In this document: piece after piece, positions 21,641-29,139 of the stretch
Layout: every line of letters starts with the position of its first letter
How positions within the stretch are numbered: position 1 is the stretch's first letter
Source: a virus
Reading direction: 5' to 3' (one strand)
DNA length: 64,000 nucleotides
Virus record (IMG/VR): IMGVR_UViG_3300029442_000001
Span: 62,001 to 126,000 of that record
Made by a program: the position numbers and the translations under genes
Notes under the pieces: model-generated
The model's database searches: none
The model's input: only the letters and a program-made list of their open reading frames with translations
Told to the model about the DNA's origin: nothing

Positions 21641-21922
21641 TTATGGCGTATTAATTTCGCCTAAAATTTTCGAAAACACCAAAGACAAAAATGTTATGTC
21701 GCTATCCATTTCAAATCCCAAAAAAACTTTATCTTTTTTAAACTCATAAAAAAATCTACCACAGGTATTTGATAATATTTTATTAATCAATAACATTTCA
21801 AACGGAAAATTACCATCAAAGAAAATATCTGAATGCGAACTTATATTGAATTGTACAGTAGTAAAATGGTTTGGTAATCGATTTACAATTCGAGAATGTG
21901 TTATTTCTTCTTGGATTGCCAT
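21641..21922 (-). CDS. Hypothetical protein, 93 aa
   Basis: Start at ATG 21922 (MAIQEEITHSRIVNRLPNHF), inside the end of the upstream gene. Alternating hydrophobic strands. Not recognised. Confidence 0.55.
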   Translation of the reverse strand: MAIQEEITHSRIVNRLPNHFTTVQFNISSHSDIFFDGNFPFEMLLINKILSNTCGRFFYEFKKDKVFLGFEMDSDITFLSLVFSKILGEINTP

Positions 21923-22107
21923 TTTTTCAAAATCAAATATGAAGCTCCACCACAATTGCAAACTTTCTCTGTTAGTTCAACATGAGTCTCTGCAATAAAT
22001 TCAATCATATCGCTAACACAATCAGGATCACCATCTAAAAATGTCCAGATTTTATCTGCAACTGGATCGGGCAATGTCCTTAAAAATTCATATAGTTCAA
22101 TTGGCAT
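21901..22107 (-). CDS. Hypothetical protein, 68 aa
   Basis: MPIELYEFLRTLPDPVADKI; acidic helical domain, one CNC pair, lysine-rich end. Overlaps the next gene by 22 bases. Not recognised. Confidence 0.55.
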   Translation of the reverse strand: MPIELYEFLRTLPDPVADKIWTFLDGDPDCVSDMIEFIAETHVELTEKVCNCGGASYLILKKWQSKKK

Positions 22108-22151
22108 ATTATTTATTTCCTGTATATCAGACCACTCTTCATATAATTCAG

Positions 22152-22225
22152 AGCCACGAGTCGGATTTGAACCGACGAATACGAGTTTTGCAGACTCGCG
22201 CCTTACCAGACTTGGCCATCGTGGC
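22152..22225 (-). tRNA. tRNA-Cys (GCA)
   Basis: Acceptor GCCACGA/TCGTGGC with T73 (Cys identity), anticodon loop CTGCAAA in stem CGAGT/ACTCG, T-arm GTCGG-TTCAAAT-CCGAC. Isolated from the other tRNAs. CCA not encoded. Confidence 0.93.
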
Positions 22226-22231
22226 TTATTA

Positions 22232-22375
22232 CTACTTTAACTTATTATCAATAATTATGTTATCAGCTATTTGTCGAACACTTTCATTATATCCATTTCC
22301 ACCACAGTATTTTGCTAGAAAATCATATTCACCTGTGATGCCTGCCCACACTTCTGTGGTTTCAAGAGCATCCAT
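22232..22375 (-). CDS. Hypothetical protein, 47 aa
   Basis: ATG 22375 (MDALETTEVWAGITGEYDFL). The frame also extends upstream to a TTG at 22429, but AAAGATAGA before this ATG favours the shorter form. Not recognised. Confidence 0.45.
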   Translation of the reverse strand: MDALETTEVWAGITGEYDFLAKYCGGNGYNESVRQIADNIIIDNKLK

Positions 22376-22425
22376 TCTATCTTTATCTGTAAGTAGAAAT
22401 GTATAAAACAATATCACGCAAATCT

Positions 22426-22566
22426 TCAACGGTTATTATATTTAATCCGATCGTACCAACCTACTATACAGTCTGGATTATTCCCTTTTGGTTTCTGATC
22501 TAAATATAATTTAAGTTTATCGGTTGCGTTCTGCCCTGACATAATTATATCGGGTATTAATGCCAT
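22426..22566 (-). CDS. Hypothetical protein, 46 aa, possibly frameshifted
   Basis: MALIPDIIMSGQNATDKLKL to TGA 22426. Another frame starting near the stop reads ITVEDLRDIVLYISTYR and would extend the protein if one base near 22440 were removed. Small unknown protein, perhaps an indel. Confidence 0.4.
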   Translation of the reverse strand: MALIPDIIMSGQNATDKLKLYLDQKPKGNNPDCIVGWYDRIKYNNR

Positions 22567-22579
22567 AGTATTCACCCAT

Positions 22580-22786
22580 TCAATTTGACAGCATCACTAC
22601 CTGAAGAAAATAATCGACATCCCAAACAGTTAATCGCGTTTTGTCATAACATTTAGCATAGTGTATAGGAGCGACAATATCACATGCTTCATGAAATGTG
22701 GCGGCTTCAGCTGAACCTAAATATTCTGCTTGGGCACTACATCCGTTTGTAACGAATCCTTCCATCCAAACTTCCCATACTTTCAT
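22580..22786 (-). CDS. Hypothetical protein, 68 aa
   Basis: Start at ATG 22786 (MKVWEVWMEGFVTNGCSAQA). The pattern 'MEGFVxNG...AxxLG..EA.TF.EAC' resembles small phage proteins of unknown role (from memory). Confidence 0.55.
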   Translation of the reverse strand: MKVWEVWMEGFVTNGCSAQAEYLGSAEAATFHEACDIVAPIHYAKCYDKTRLTVWDVDYFLQVVMLSN

Positions 22787-22787
22787 A

Positions 22788-22876
22788 CTAGATTCCAATA
22801 AGCCAATTTTTAACAATATACCATGCTATTGCTAATCCAATAAAAACTCCAAGTAATATTAACAAAAACTTATCAT
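22788..22876 (-). pseudogene. Membrane peptide broken in a T run
   Basis: AGAGGAAATAT precedes ATG 22874-22876, but this frame stops after five codons. The next frame codes a clear membrane helix (LLILLGVFIGLAIAWYIVKN) to TAG 22788-22790. One extra T in the T5 run would join them into 29 residues. Likely indel in a real gene. Confidence 0.45.
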
Positions 22877-22889
22877 ATATTTCCTCTCA

Positions 22890-22926
22890 AATTAGTTGAG
22901 CACCCTAATTGAGTGCTCAACTAATT
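22890..22926 (-). terminator. Hairpin after the VWA gene
   Basis: Perfect 14-base arms AATTAGTTGAGCAC and GTGCTCAACTAATT around a nine-base loop, directly after the stop at 22932. The T-run is weak. Confidence 0.65.
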
Positions 22927-22931
22927 ATTAT

Positions 22932-24248
22932 TTATTTTGAATCGTACTCTACAGTAATTCCATGTGGAGCAACAAACCCAGGATTGCTATGGACAACGAA
23001 AACTGTTTCACAATATTCTTCTGGTCCAAAGCCATCAAAGGAATAACCATCTGTCATCATAATGAAACGCTTAGGCTCAACACCATTTGCAATCATCCAA
23101 TCCCAATTGCATTGAAAACTAGTGCCGCCACCGCCTTGTGGTTGATAATCACCAATGTCATCTAAATTGTCACTAGTGAATACTTGTGGATTATAAACCT
23201 GGGTATCAAAGCACCAAATGTGGAGTTTATATGATGTGAACTGAGTCATAATGCCTTTGACTTCACCCAAAAAATCCCTAATCATTGATTCAGAAATTGA
23301 TCCGCTTAAATCAAGCGCAACAGCCACATCAACTTCTTGTTCAACTGTCATACCAGGAAGAATAGCATCAACGTCCCAACCTTTTCTTGAAAGGACCATA
23401 AAGCTATAATCGCTCAATATTGTTGAATTCAAACTCTGTTGCAAAATTTCGCGCCAGTTCATTTTCGGTTCAGTGAGATCTTTAATCAAACGCTGAACAC
23501 CAAGCGGAACATCACCTGCCTTGCATTGCTTGGCAGCATTCAACACTGCGTCGCGAATTTCATTTTTGATTTCTTTTAGTTCTTCTTTCGACAAGTAAGG
23601 CCGACCACTGCCGTCCTTTTTTCCATCACCTTTGTCATTGCCATCAGCATCGCTGTCGCCTGAACCTTCATCTTCGCCCTTCATGTGTTCGTCTAAAAGC
23701 TGTCCAAACAAATCTGAAATGTCAATCTTTTGTGCATTTTTATAAAGATCGTCGTACACTTCTTCTGCGCACATACCAACATACTTTTTGTCCAGCAAGC
23801 ACGGAACCGAAGTGACCAACTCACCAATTTTGTTGTCAACCAAATCTTGATTCACAACATAATCAGCAGCCACGTTGAATAACCGATGGTCGCGAAAATC
23901 AACACGTCCCATATGATCGTAGATGCAATGTAGGATTTCATGACCAAAAAGGAATTCAACTTCAGCTTGCCGAAGCTTCATGATAAATTCGTGATTGTAA
24001 TAAAAATTTCGCCCGTCCGTTGCTGCGGTACTGCACCACGCATCAGCGGGTACCATCTTCAACCTGCATACTACGTTTCCAAAAAATGGCTTGTTGAACA
24101 ACAACGAAACCCTTGACGAAATAAGCCTGTCTTTAACTTGACTTGCAATGTTAGCTGGAATGGGCTTATCTGTAAGCTTTGCTTCTTGGTAAGCCTTGCC
24201 AGCTTTAGTTGTTTTTCCTACTGCGGTCGTTTTATTTGTTGTGCTCAT
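22932..24248 (-). CDS. Metallopeptidase-like / VWA protein
   Basis: 438 residues. HEILH at 103-107 in a helix (HExxH zinc motif), a metallopeptidase-like N-terminal half, an acidic Asp/Gly-rich linker (about 190-215), then a VWA-like domain with DLSGS (about 313) and MMTDG. Layout of the DUF2201/VWA-like proteins that work with MoxR ATPases. The MoxR partner lies upstream at 24507. Such pairs remodel or load metals and cofactors into other proteins; the phage target is unknown. Confidence 0.82.
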   Translation of the reverse strand: MSTTNKTTAVGKTTKAGKAYQEAKLTDKPIPANIASQVKDRLISSRVSLLFNKPFFGNVVCRLKMVPADAWCSTAATDGRNFYYNHEFIMKLRQAEVEFLFGHEILHCIYDHMGRVDFRDHRLFNVAADYVVNQDLVDNKIGELVTSVPCLLDKKYVGMCAEEVYDDLYKNAQKIDISDLFGQLLDEHMKGEDEGSGDSDADGNDKGDGKKDGSGRPYLSKEELKEIKNEIRDAVLNAAKQCKAGDVPLGVQRLIKDLTEPKMNWREILQQSLNSTILSDYSFMVLSRKGWDVDAILPGMTVEQEVDVAVALDLSGSISESMIRDFLGEVKGIMTQFTSYKLHIWCFDTQVYNPQVFTSDNLDDIGDYQPQGGGGTSFQCNWDWMIANGVEPKRFIMMTDGYSFDGFGPEEYCETVFVVHSNPGFVAPHGITVEYDSK

Positions 24249-24267
24249 TATGTTCCCTTACTTAACT

Positions 24268-24297
24268 AGTATAGCAAACCCACCCCACAAACGTCAA
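24268..24297 (-). promoter_or_regulatory. Early promoter for the VWA gene
   Basis: TTGACG, 18 bases, TATACT with extended TGC. Confidence 0.68.
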
Positions 24298-24337
24298 CCT
24301 GTTCTAAACTCTTTGTTTTCAACAGCAAATTTGCTGT

Positions 24338-24419
24338 AAAACGCCGTATAATGCATTCTTTGCCCGTACCTGGGGCTAATGTACTACTTGGGCCCAAAGA
24401 ATTGCTTAAACGACGTCTG
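24338..24419. repeat. 82-bp inverted-repeat element, copy 4 (inverted)
   Basis: Starts AAAACGCCGTATAATGCATT and ends with AATTGCTTAAACGACGT (24400-24416): opposite orientation to copies 1 and 2. Preceded by the 16-base palindrome ACAGCAAATTTGCTGT (24322-24337) and inverted TTTGTTTTCAACA. A separate terminator lies on its other side, so the element is not simply the terminator. Confidence 0.8.
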
Positions 24420-24434
24420 TTGTGTCTAAAATCA

Positions 24435-24468
24435 AAAATGGACAGCTAAATTAATAGCTGTCCATTTT
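24435..24468 (-). terminator. Intrinsic terminator of the MoxR gene
   Basis: AAAATGGACAGCTA and TAGCTGTCCATTTT pair perfectly around a six-base loop; the minus-strand transcript then reads TTTTTGATTTT. Confidence 0.8.
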
Positions 24469-24506
24469 AGGTAGCAGGGCCCGCACAACCAGGCCCCACA
24501 GGAGAC

Positions 24507-25625
24507 CTACTTATTGCTCACTGCCGCCAAAATATACTTGCCATACCGTGTATGGAACTCGGTGTACGACTTCATTTTCGAATACTTGAAAGGCAAGCTG
24601 TAATTCACAAGTGCCAACCGCGCACCCATAATCACCAACTCAGTATCAAAGTTATTCATCAGGAAGCTCAGGAAATTTTCGGACATTTCGTTGAACACCT
24701 TCTCAGCAACTTTATTTGTGACCGACGTCTTGAGTTCGTAGCAGAGCGAAATGATCAGCGAATACTTAGCTGAAATTTCTTTAGTTGCAAGCGTGGTCAC
24801 CTTACCAGACAAAATATCTGTTGGGTTAGGAAGATCTTTTGCAAACTTGCGGTGCGCCATGAACTTTGACGAAATGCCTTCACCAACTGTACCAGTGACC
24901 AAATCGCGGAGCTCGTCATCCTGGATGTCGTTGTCGCCAATGAGCTCGCTAACGAAGCACCATGAGCGGGGGGTTGCAAATGCGTGACCTGAAGACTTAG
25001 GATCAAAATCAAACAAGTCATTCTTTGCGAATGTCAAGTATCCAATAACATCAGTGTTGATGTCGTTGTTTACAGCCCATGCAAACCACGCATCAAAATC
25101 ATGCCGTACTTCCAAGTGTACAAACCTGTTTGCAAGCGGAGTGGGCATACGATAAGTAACACCACGGTCACTTTCACGATTGCCAGCCGCAACAATCAAC
25201 ACGTTGTCAGGCAAAATATACTTGTTGACGCGTCGGCTCAGAACCAGCTGATATGCTGCCGCTTGAACAGCTGGTGCAGCTGATGTCAGCTCATCTAAAA
25301 ACAAAACAACATACTTGTATTGCGCCGCAAACTCTGCGGTAGGAAGATCTACTGGCGGAGCCCAATCCATTTGGCCGGTTTCCTTATTGTAAAACGGAAT
25401 ACCAATGATGTCTGTTGGTTGGCGCGTACCAAGCCGGAAGTCAAGCATAACGCTATCGCCCAATGCTTCAGTAATCTGTGCAATTGAATCAGACTTGCCA
25501 ATTCCTGGTGCTCCCCAAAGGAAAATTGGTCGTTTCTTGCGCAGGCAGCGTAGAACTCGTGTCTTCGCTTCTGCAATCGTTACCGTCAAGTGCTCAGTCT
25601 GTTGTGTTGAATTTTTTACAGCCAT
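24507..25625 (-). CDS. MoxR-type AAA+ ATPase
   Basis: 372 residues. GAPGIGKS at 38-45 (Walker A), VVLFLDELTSA (Walker B), AAGNRESDRGV (sensor 1) and MPTPLANRFVHLE (arginine-finger region) define the MoxR group. The C-terminal ~130 residues are a helical lid plus extension. It should form a ring and act with the VWA/metallopeptidase partner. Two early promoters stand in tandem upstream, suggesting strong early expression. Confidence 0.9.
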   Translation of the reverse strand: MAVKNSTQQTEHLTVTIAEAKTRVLRCLRKKRPIFLWGAPGIGKSDSIAQITEALGDSVMLDFRLGTRQPTDIIGIPFYNKETGQMDWAPPVDLPTAEFAAQYKYVVLFLDELTSAAPAVQAAAYQLVLSRRVNKYILPDNVLIVAAGNRESDRGVTYRMPTPLANRFVHLEVRHDFDAWFAWAVNNDINTDVIGYLTFAKNDLFDFDPKSSGHAFATPRSWCFVSELIGDNDIQDDELRDLVTGTVGEGISSKFMAHRKFAKDLPNPTDILSGKVTTLATKEISAKYSLIISLCYELKTSVTNKVAEKVFNEMSENFLSFLMNNFDTELVIMGARLALVNYSLPFKYSKMKSYTEFHTRYGKYILAAVSNK

Positions 25626-25663
25626 TTGTGTTTTTAATCTCCTGTTTATTTTGCTACTCTTTA

Positions 25664-25692
25664 AGTATAGCAGTTAAGCGGTTAAGTGTCAA
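25664..25692 (-). promoter_or_regulatory. Early promoter P1 of the MoxR gene
   Basis: TTGACA, 17 bases, TATACT with extended TGC. Confidence 0.75.
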
Positions 25693-25734
25693 CCAGTTCG
25701 TTTTTTCTTCTGTTGCGCTTTCTACTACTCTTTA

Positions 25735-25764
25735 AGTATAGCAGTTTGAGCAACAAAATGTCAA
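25735..25764 (-). promoter_or_regulatory. Early promoter P2 of the MoxR gene
   Basis: TTGACA, 18 bases, TATACT with extended TGC. Between P1 and P2 no gene was found; beyond P2 a TTTGTTTTCAACA motif resembles the flank of the 82-bp elements. Confidence 0.72.
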
Positions 25765-25852
25765 CAAACTAGTAAAATAAAAATCTGTTTGTTTTCAACA
25801 ACTTGCAAATTATCTAAAATTTTAAATAATTTTATCAAAAATGCTTGACATT

Positions 25853-26041
25853 TTAGATTTTCAACGATTCTGGAAAACGCATTTTCATTCCTTCTCCAGG
25901 AAGTGTACGACCATCATAATCCAAATCAATAACTATTGCCCCACACTTGGTGCACCATCGCGTAACATAATCTCCATTACGAGTGTGGTCAAAGCTGATT
26001 TCTTCTAAACATTCATCATCACAAAATTCAGTGTGGGTCAT
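25853..26041 (-). CDS. Small zinc-ribbon-like protein, 62 aa
   Basis: Start at ATG 26041 (MTHTEFCDDECLEEISFDHT), two bases after the upstream stop. Cysteine pairs CDDEC and CTKC suggest zinc binding. The longer reading back to 26188 overlaps another gene and is not used. Partner unknown. Confidence 0.6.
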   Translation of the reverse strand: MTHTEFCDDECLEEISFDHTRNGDYVTRWCTKCGAIVIDLDYDGRTLPGEGMKMRFPESLKI

Positions 26042-26043
26042 AA

Positions 26044-26205
26044 TTATTTCACCCAAATCCAAGATGCTACATACCATAATAATATTAGAAAAAAATCCAT
26101 CAATTCTGAGATCATGACATGATGAGAATTTAAAATATGAATAGTAGTAAAATACCCCATAAGCGAAAGTAATGTAACGCCAATACATCGTTTAAAACTA
26201 ATCAT
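26044..26205 (-). CDS. Two-helix membrane protein, 53 aa
   Basis: MISFKRCIGVTLLSLMGYFT and a second hydrophobic segment LMDFFLILLWYVASWIW. Start overlaps the end of the 125-aa gene by eight bases; stop lies two bases before the next ATG. Unknown. Confidence 0.55.
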   Translation of the reverse strand: MISFKRCIGVTLLSLMGYFTTIHILNSHHVMISELMDFFLILLWYVASWIWVK

Positions 26206-26575
26206 CAATTAAATCCTCTCCTTTCAAATTATGTAGGAATATTTTCCTAGAGCATCTACCTGTTTCTCGGATTGATTTCCAATCTCTGTCGAAGAAATAC
26301 AAATCCTTCATTTTCCTGTCTGCAATTTTATTTTTAACAAGAATAGTTAACGCAAGTTCTTCTTTTTTGGTTAACGGCTTGTGGTTAAACAATGCAAGAG
26401 AATAGTCAAATGATCTGATTTCATAATTTCTTGCTACGCCATTGTACTCAAACCAACATTGTTTGTTGAGTCGATAATAACCGTCTCGATTAAATATTGG
26501 TGTTCTAATCTCTGGAGCACATTCGTGTCCATCATACTTCATCCAATTTTCTAATGGCAATACTTTAATGTTCAT
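26198..26575 (-). CDS. Hypothetical protein, 125 aa
   Basis: MNIKVLPLENWMKYDGHECA; mixed alpha/beta, basic C-terminal half with CSRKIFLHNLKGEDLIDD. Not recognised. Confidence 0.55.
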   Translation of the reverse strand: MNIKVLPLENWMKYDGHECAPEIRTPIFNRDGYYRLNKQCWFEYNGVARNYEIRSFDYSLALFNHKPLTKKEELALTILVKNKIADRKMKDLYFFDRDWKSIRETGRCSRKIFLHNLKGEDLIDD

Positions 26576-26699
26576 AAAAATAAATAAGAACTAATAACCC
26601 AACTGCAACTATACTAATACCAATAATCAATTCAAAAAGATGTTTTTTATTGATATTAAAAAATGTTAGTATATTCTTCTTCAAAGTTTCACTATTCAT
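26565..26699 (-). CDS. 44-residue single-pass membrane protein
   Basis: MNSETLKKNILTFFNINKKH, then IIGISIVAVGLLVLIYFY. Overlaps the next gene by 11 bases. Unknown. Confidence 0.5.
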   Translation of the reverse strand: MNSETLKKNILTFFNINKKHLFELIIGISIVAVGLLVLIYFYEH

Positions 26700-27019
26700 G
26701 GTAATTTTATTGCGCCCAATGCAATATCAATACGAAACGAAGTAATATCTCCTTCATACTTTGGTAAAACTACTTCATCTTCGCGATATACTGTACAAAA
26801 AGATGAAGATACCTTGTCTGACGAACACAATCTGATAAACGCTCTAACCCGATATATTTTTTCATTTGTAAAAACAAGATACCCATTTTCTCCAGGATTA
26901 GTAGGAACAGATCTAAGGAGGGCTTCTTCTTCATCTTCTAACTTTATAATTTCATCAGTTAGATTACGCTGGAGTTCTACAATTTTATTCTTGCGTGATT
27001 TGTACTCGTCAAGTGTCAT
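26696..27019 (-). CDS. Hypothetical coiled-coil protein, 107 aa
   Basis: MTLDEYKSRKNKIVELQRNL with heptads to about residue 35, then a beta-rich domain (GYLVFTNEKIYRVRAFIRL). Two bases after the upstream 56-aa gene. Not recognised. Confidence 0.6.
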   Translation of the reverse strand: MTLDEYKSRKNKIVELQRNLTDEIIKLEDEEEALLRSVPTNPGENGYLVFTNEKIYRVRAFIRLCSSDKVSSSFCTVYREDEVVLPKYEGDITSFRIDIALGAIKLP

Positions 27020-27020
27020 T

Positions 27021-27191
27021 TTATGCTAGAGTTACTTCCTCATTGAAATCGTCAACAATTCCATTGAACCACAGCCGATTATTTTCAAGCATGGATTCCG
27101 AAAAACGAGAATCGTCAGAATCAAGCTTATTAAGCAGGTTCAAATATTCGTCAGTATCAAATTCTTCAACTTTAAGTCGTTCAACAGTCAT
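27021..27191 (-). CDS. Hypothetical acidic protein, 56 aa
   Basis: ATG 27189-27191 (MTVERLKVEEFDTDEYLNLL) to TAA 27021-27023. Acidic and helical. Directly behind the promoter at 27220-27249, which supports it as a real gene. Confidence 0.6.
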   Translation of the reverse strand: MTVERLKVEEFDTDEYLNLLNKLDSDDSRFSESMLENNRLWFNGIVDDFNEEVTLA

Positions 27192-27219
27192 TGTATTATT
27201 CCTTATTTGCTACTCTTTA

Positions 27220-27249
27220 AGTATAGCAGTTTGGTTGGTAAGAAGTCAA
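27220..27249 (-). promoter_or_regulatory. Early promoter for the 56-aa gene
   Basis: TTGACT, 18 bases, TATACT with extended TGC; overlaps the end of the frameshifted gene upstream. Confidence 0.72.
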
Positions 27250-27492
27250 CCAATTGTTATTGGAACCAAACACTTATATGAGCCTTCTTCACCTACAGGC
27301 CGGCCGAGCGCAACATATGCCCAAGATGCTGCGAGTTGAGCGTGCATTGCAGCATATCTGCTCACGTCTTGCCAGGGGGTCTGTTTTTCCGAGCGTCTTC
27401 AATTCCATAATTGCAGTTTCGCCATATGCTTCTGCATATTTAGCAGCAAACGGAATATCTTTAATATTGCAAACTTTTTTTGGTTTCTTCAC
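27246..27492 (-). pseudogene. Small gene interrupted by a frameshift
   Basis: ATG 27492 opens MKKPKKVCNIKDIPFAAKYA. In this frame the product ends at 27289 with an unnatural Cys/Arg-rich tail. The next frame reads PWQDVSRYAAMHAQLAASWA and continues to TGA 27246. Removing one A from the A5 run near 27385 joins them into about 81 residues. The 3' half is GC-rich. Indel or assembly error; family unknown. Confidence 0.5.
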
Positions 27493-27498
27493 TCTTTA

Positions 27499-27527
27499 AG
27501 TATAGCAGTTTGATTGCTAGGTGTCAA
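27499..27527 (-). promoter_or_regulatory. Early promoter for the frameshifted gene
   Basis: TTGACA, 17 bases, TATACT with extended TGC. Confidence 0.72.
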
Positions 27528-27531
27528 CCAA

Positions 27532-27819
27532 CTATTTAATTTTGGATAATGTTCCCATAATGAACCAATTTCCTTGGGAGTTTAGACACACAATTTTCTG
27601 CTCATTTTCAATTTTGATAATCTTGCAAGAATCAACAATTGGTTGATTATCCACAATAATTACAGGTTGAGGTGATCTAACTATCTCAACACCATAATAT
27701 GGCCAGTAATAAATGTTTACTCTGGGAGTGGGATAATATCTTGAATGCCAACCATTGTGCCTAGGACTAGCAAATGCAAATGTAGCACTAACTAATAGTA
27801 ATAAAATTGCTTTTTTCAT
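27532..27819 (-). CDS. Exported small protein, 95 aa
   Basis: Signal peptide MKKAILLLLVSATFAFASPR, then a Tyr/Pro-rich mature part (YYPTPRVNIYYWPYYGVEIV) with two cysteines late in the chain. AAGGAGAATATAC precedes the ATG. Periplasmic or surface protein; possibly modifies the envelope (inference). Confidence 0.65.
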   Translation of the reverse strand: MKKAILLLLVSATFAFASPRHNGWHSRYYPTPRVNIYYWPYYGVEIVRSPQPVIIVDNQPIVDSCKIIKIENEQKIVCLNSQGNWFIMGTLSKIK

Positions 27820-27837
27820 GTATATTCTCCTTGAAAA

Positions 27838-27999
27838 TTATTTATCATCTTGAATATGTTTATGAGGTAATCGATATCCACTGCAATAGTTGCACCATGC
27901 AGCTCCAACAATTTGATATTTTGCAAACATCACAGTCGCTTGAGCATAATCCATCCAAGAAAGCATCCATAAAAAATCATTTTCAGTAATCGTAATCAT
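27838..27999 (-). CDS. Hypothetical protein, 53 aa
   Basis: ATG 27997-27999 (MITITENDFLWMLSWMDYAQ) to TAA 27838-27840. Contains CNYC and a His-rich tail. Behind the promoter at 28005-28034, which supports it. Confidence 0.6.
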   Translation of the reverse strand: MITITENDFLWMLSWMDYAQATVMFAKYQIVGAAWCNYCSGYRLPHKHIQDDK

Positions 28000-28004
28000 G
28001 TTTA

Positions 28005-28034
28005 AGTATAGCAGATTGATTAAACGAATGTCAA
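28005..28034 (-). promoter_or_regulatory. Early promoter for the 53-aa gene
   Basis: TTGACA, 18 bases, TATACT with extended TGC. Confidence 0.72.
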
Positions 28035-28041
28035 ATATAAT

Positions 28042-28404
28042 TTACATATGTCCTAAGCCAGCGTTTTTATAGGCATTTAAGAAGATTTTTTTAGTATTAT
28101 TGAATTCAATTGGTTTCAATTCTTTTGGAACAGTTTCCCCTGCAATTCTCCATGCATCGCGTTCAGTATGATTATGTAATCCTACTCTGTACGTTGCAAT
28201 GTAATGACCAAACTCATGCAATAAAACAGATGCAACTTCACTTGCTTGAGAATCAGTATTGGTACAATAAATTACAATATTATTACCATCACACCAACCA
28301 TTTGATAGTGGGTCTTTTCGATTTGGCTTCCTAATTATTTTAACTGAAATTTTCAAGCCACGAATAAATTTAATAATTTCTTGCAATTTTTGTTGTTCAG
28401 ACAT
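28042..28404 (-). CDS. Zinc metallopeptidase-like protein, 120 aa
   Basis: Start at ATG 28404 (MSEQQKLQEIIKFIRGLKIS), which lies exactly five bases after GATAAATA. VLLHEFGHYIAT is an HExxH zinc motif, and the downstream HTERDAWR supplies a possible third ligand. Like the small M78/IrrE-type or SprT-like peptidases. A phage version might cleave a host repressor or a scaffold (inference). Confidence 0.75.
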   Translation of the reverse strand: MSEQQKLQEIIKFIRGLKISVKIIRKPNRKDPLSNGWCDGNNIVIYCTNTDSQASEVASVLLHEFGHYIATYRVGLHNHTERDAWRIAGETVPKELKPIEFNNTKKIFLNAYKNAGLGHM

Positions 28405-28409
28405 ATACA

Positions 28410-28417
28410 TATTTATC
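28410..28417 (-). promoter_or_regulatory. Late-promoter octamer before the metallopeptidase gene
   Basis: GATAAATA, then TGTAT, then the ATG; no ribosome-binding site. Confidence 0.5.
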
Positions 28418-28646
28418 AACACCATCTCAATACAAACGCTAACTTATCTTGTTCATTTTCAAAAGTTAATTCAGCATGACCTAATGCATCCCATTTAAAT
28501 TTAAAATCACACACTATACTATTCTCATTTAGCCACGCTTTAACTTCTTTGGTTAATACAGCTTTTAATATGAATTTACCAATATTAGGTTCGATGTCTA
28601 TAATACCATCATAATATTCAATTTCTAAATTAGACATTACATCCAT
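28416..28646 (-). CDS. Tandem paralog E (last), 76 aa
   Basis: Last of five tandem copies of a family ending HAELTFENEQDKLAFVLRWC. N-terminal strand (LEIEYYDGIIDI), one helix (LTKEVKAWLNEN), then strands FKFKW. The junction ATGGATGTAATG lets the next start overlap the stop of the copy before. Function unknown. Confidence 0.65.
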   Translation of the reverse strand: MDVMSNLEIEYYDGIIDIEPNIGKFILKAVLTKEVKAWLNENSIVCDFKFKWDALGHAELTFENEQDKLAFVLRWC

Positions 28647-28891
28647 CTTAAAATAAACAATATTTTATCTTGTTCATTTTCAAAAGTTAATTCAGCGTTT
28701 CCAACGCTTGTCTCTTGATTAGCATGTGCCCAATTAAATTGAAAATGACATTTTATTTTATGTTGAGATAACCAATCTTTAACTTCTTTTGTTAAACCAG
28801 CTTCTAATATATCAGTATTGAAGTTAAGATTGATGGTTATAATATCTTCTGAATAGTCAATTTCTAAAACATTATCTAGCATTATATCCAC
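28637..28891 (-). CDS. Tandem paralog D, 84 aa
   Basis: Same family: VLEIDYSEDIITINLN, LTKEVKDWLSQHKI, AELTFENEQDKILFILRW. Overlaps its neighbours by ten bases on each side. Confidence 0.65.
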   Translation of the reverse strand: MDIMLDNVLEIDYSEDIITINLNFNTDILEAGLTKEVKDWLSQHKIKCHFQFNWAHANQETSVGNAELTFENEQDKILFILRWM

Positions 28892-29139
28892 CTCAACACA
28901 AATGTTGATATATCTTGTTCATTTTCAAACGTTAGTTCTGAATGAAAAGGACCAAATTCAAATTGATTGCTTTTTGGATGCCAGATGGTTATAAATTTGT
29001 AATTAATATTTTCATCAACTAGCCAATCCTTAACTGAAGAAGTTAAGGAAATATCTAACTTATCTCTATCACCAGCTGGAATACATAATGCTAATAAATC
29101 ACTGCTATAGTTGAGTACTAATATATTCATTACATCCAT
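28882..29139 (-). CDS. Tandem paralog C, 85 aa
   Basis: Same family: ILVLNYSSDLLALCIP, LTSSVKDWLVDENI, SELTFENEQDISTFVLRW. Slightly longer insert before the ELTFENEQD block (QFEFGPFHS). Confidence 0.65.
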   Translation of the reverse strand: MDVMNILVLNYSSDLLALCIPAGDRDKLDISLTSSVKDWLVDENINYKFITIWHPKSNQFEFGPFHSELTFENEQDISTFVLRWI

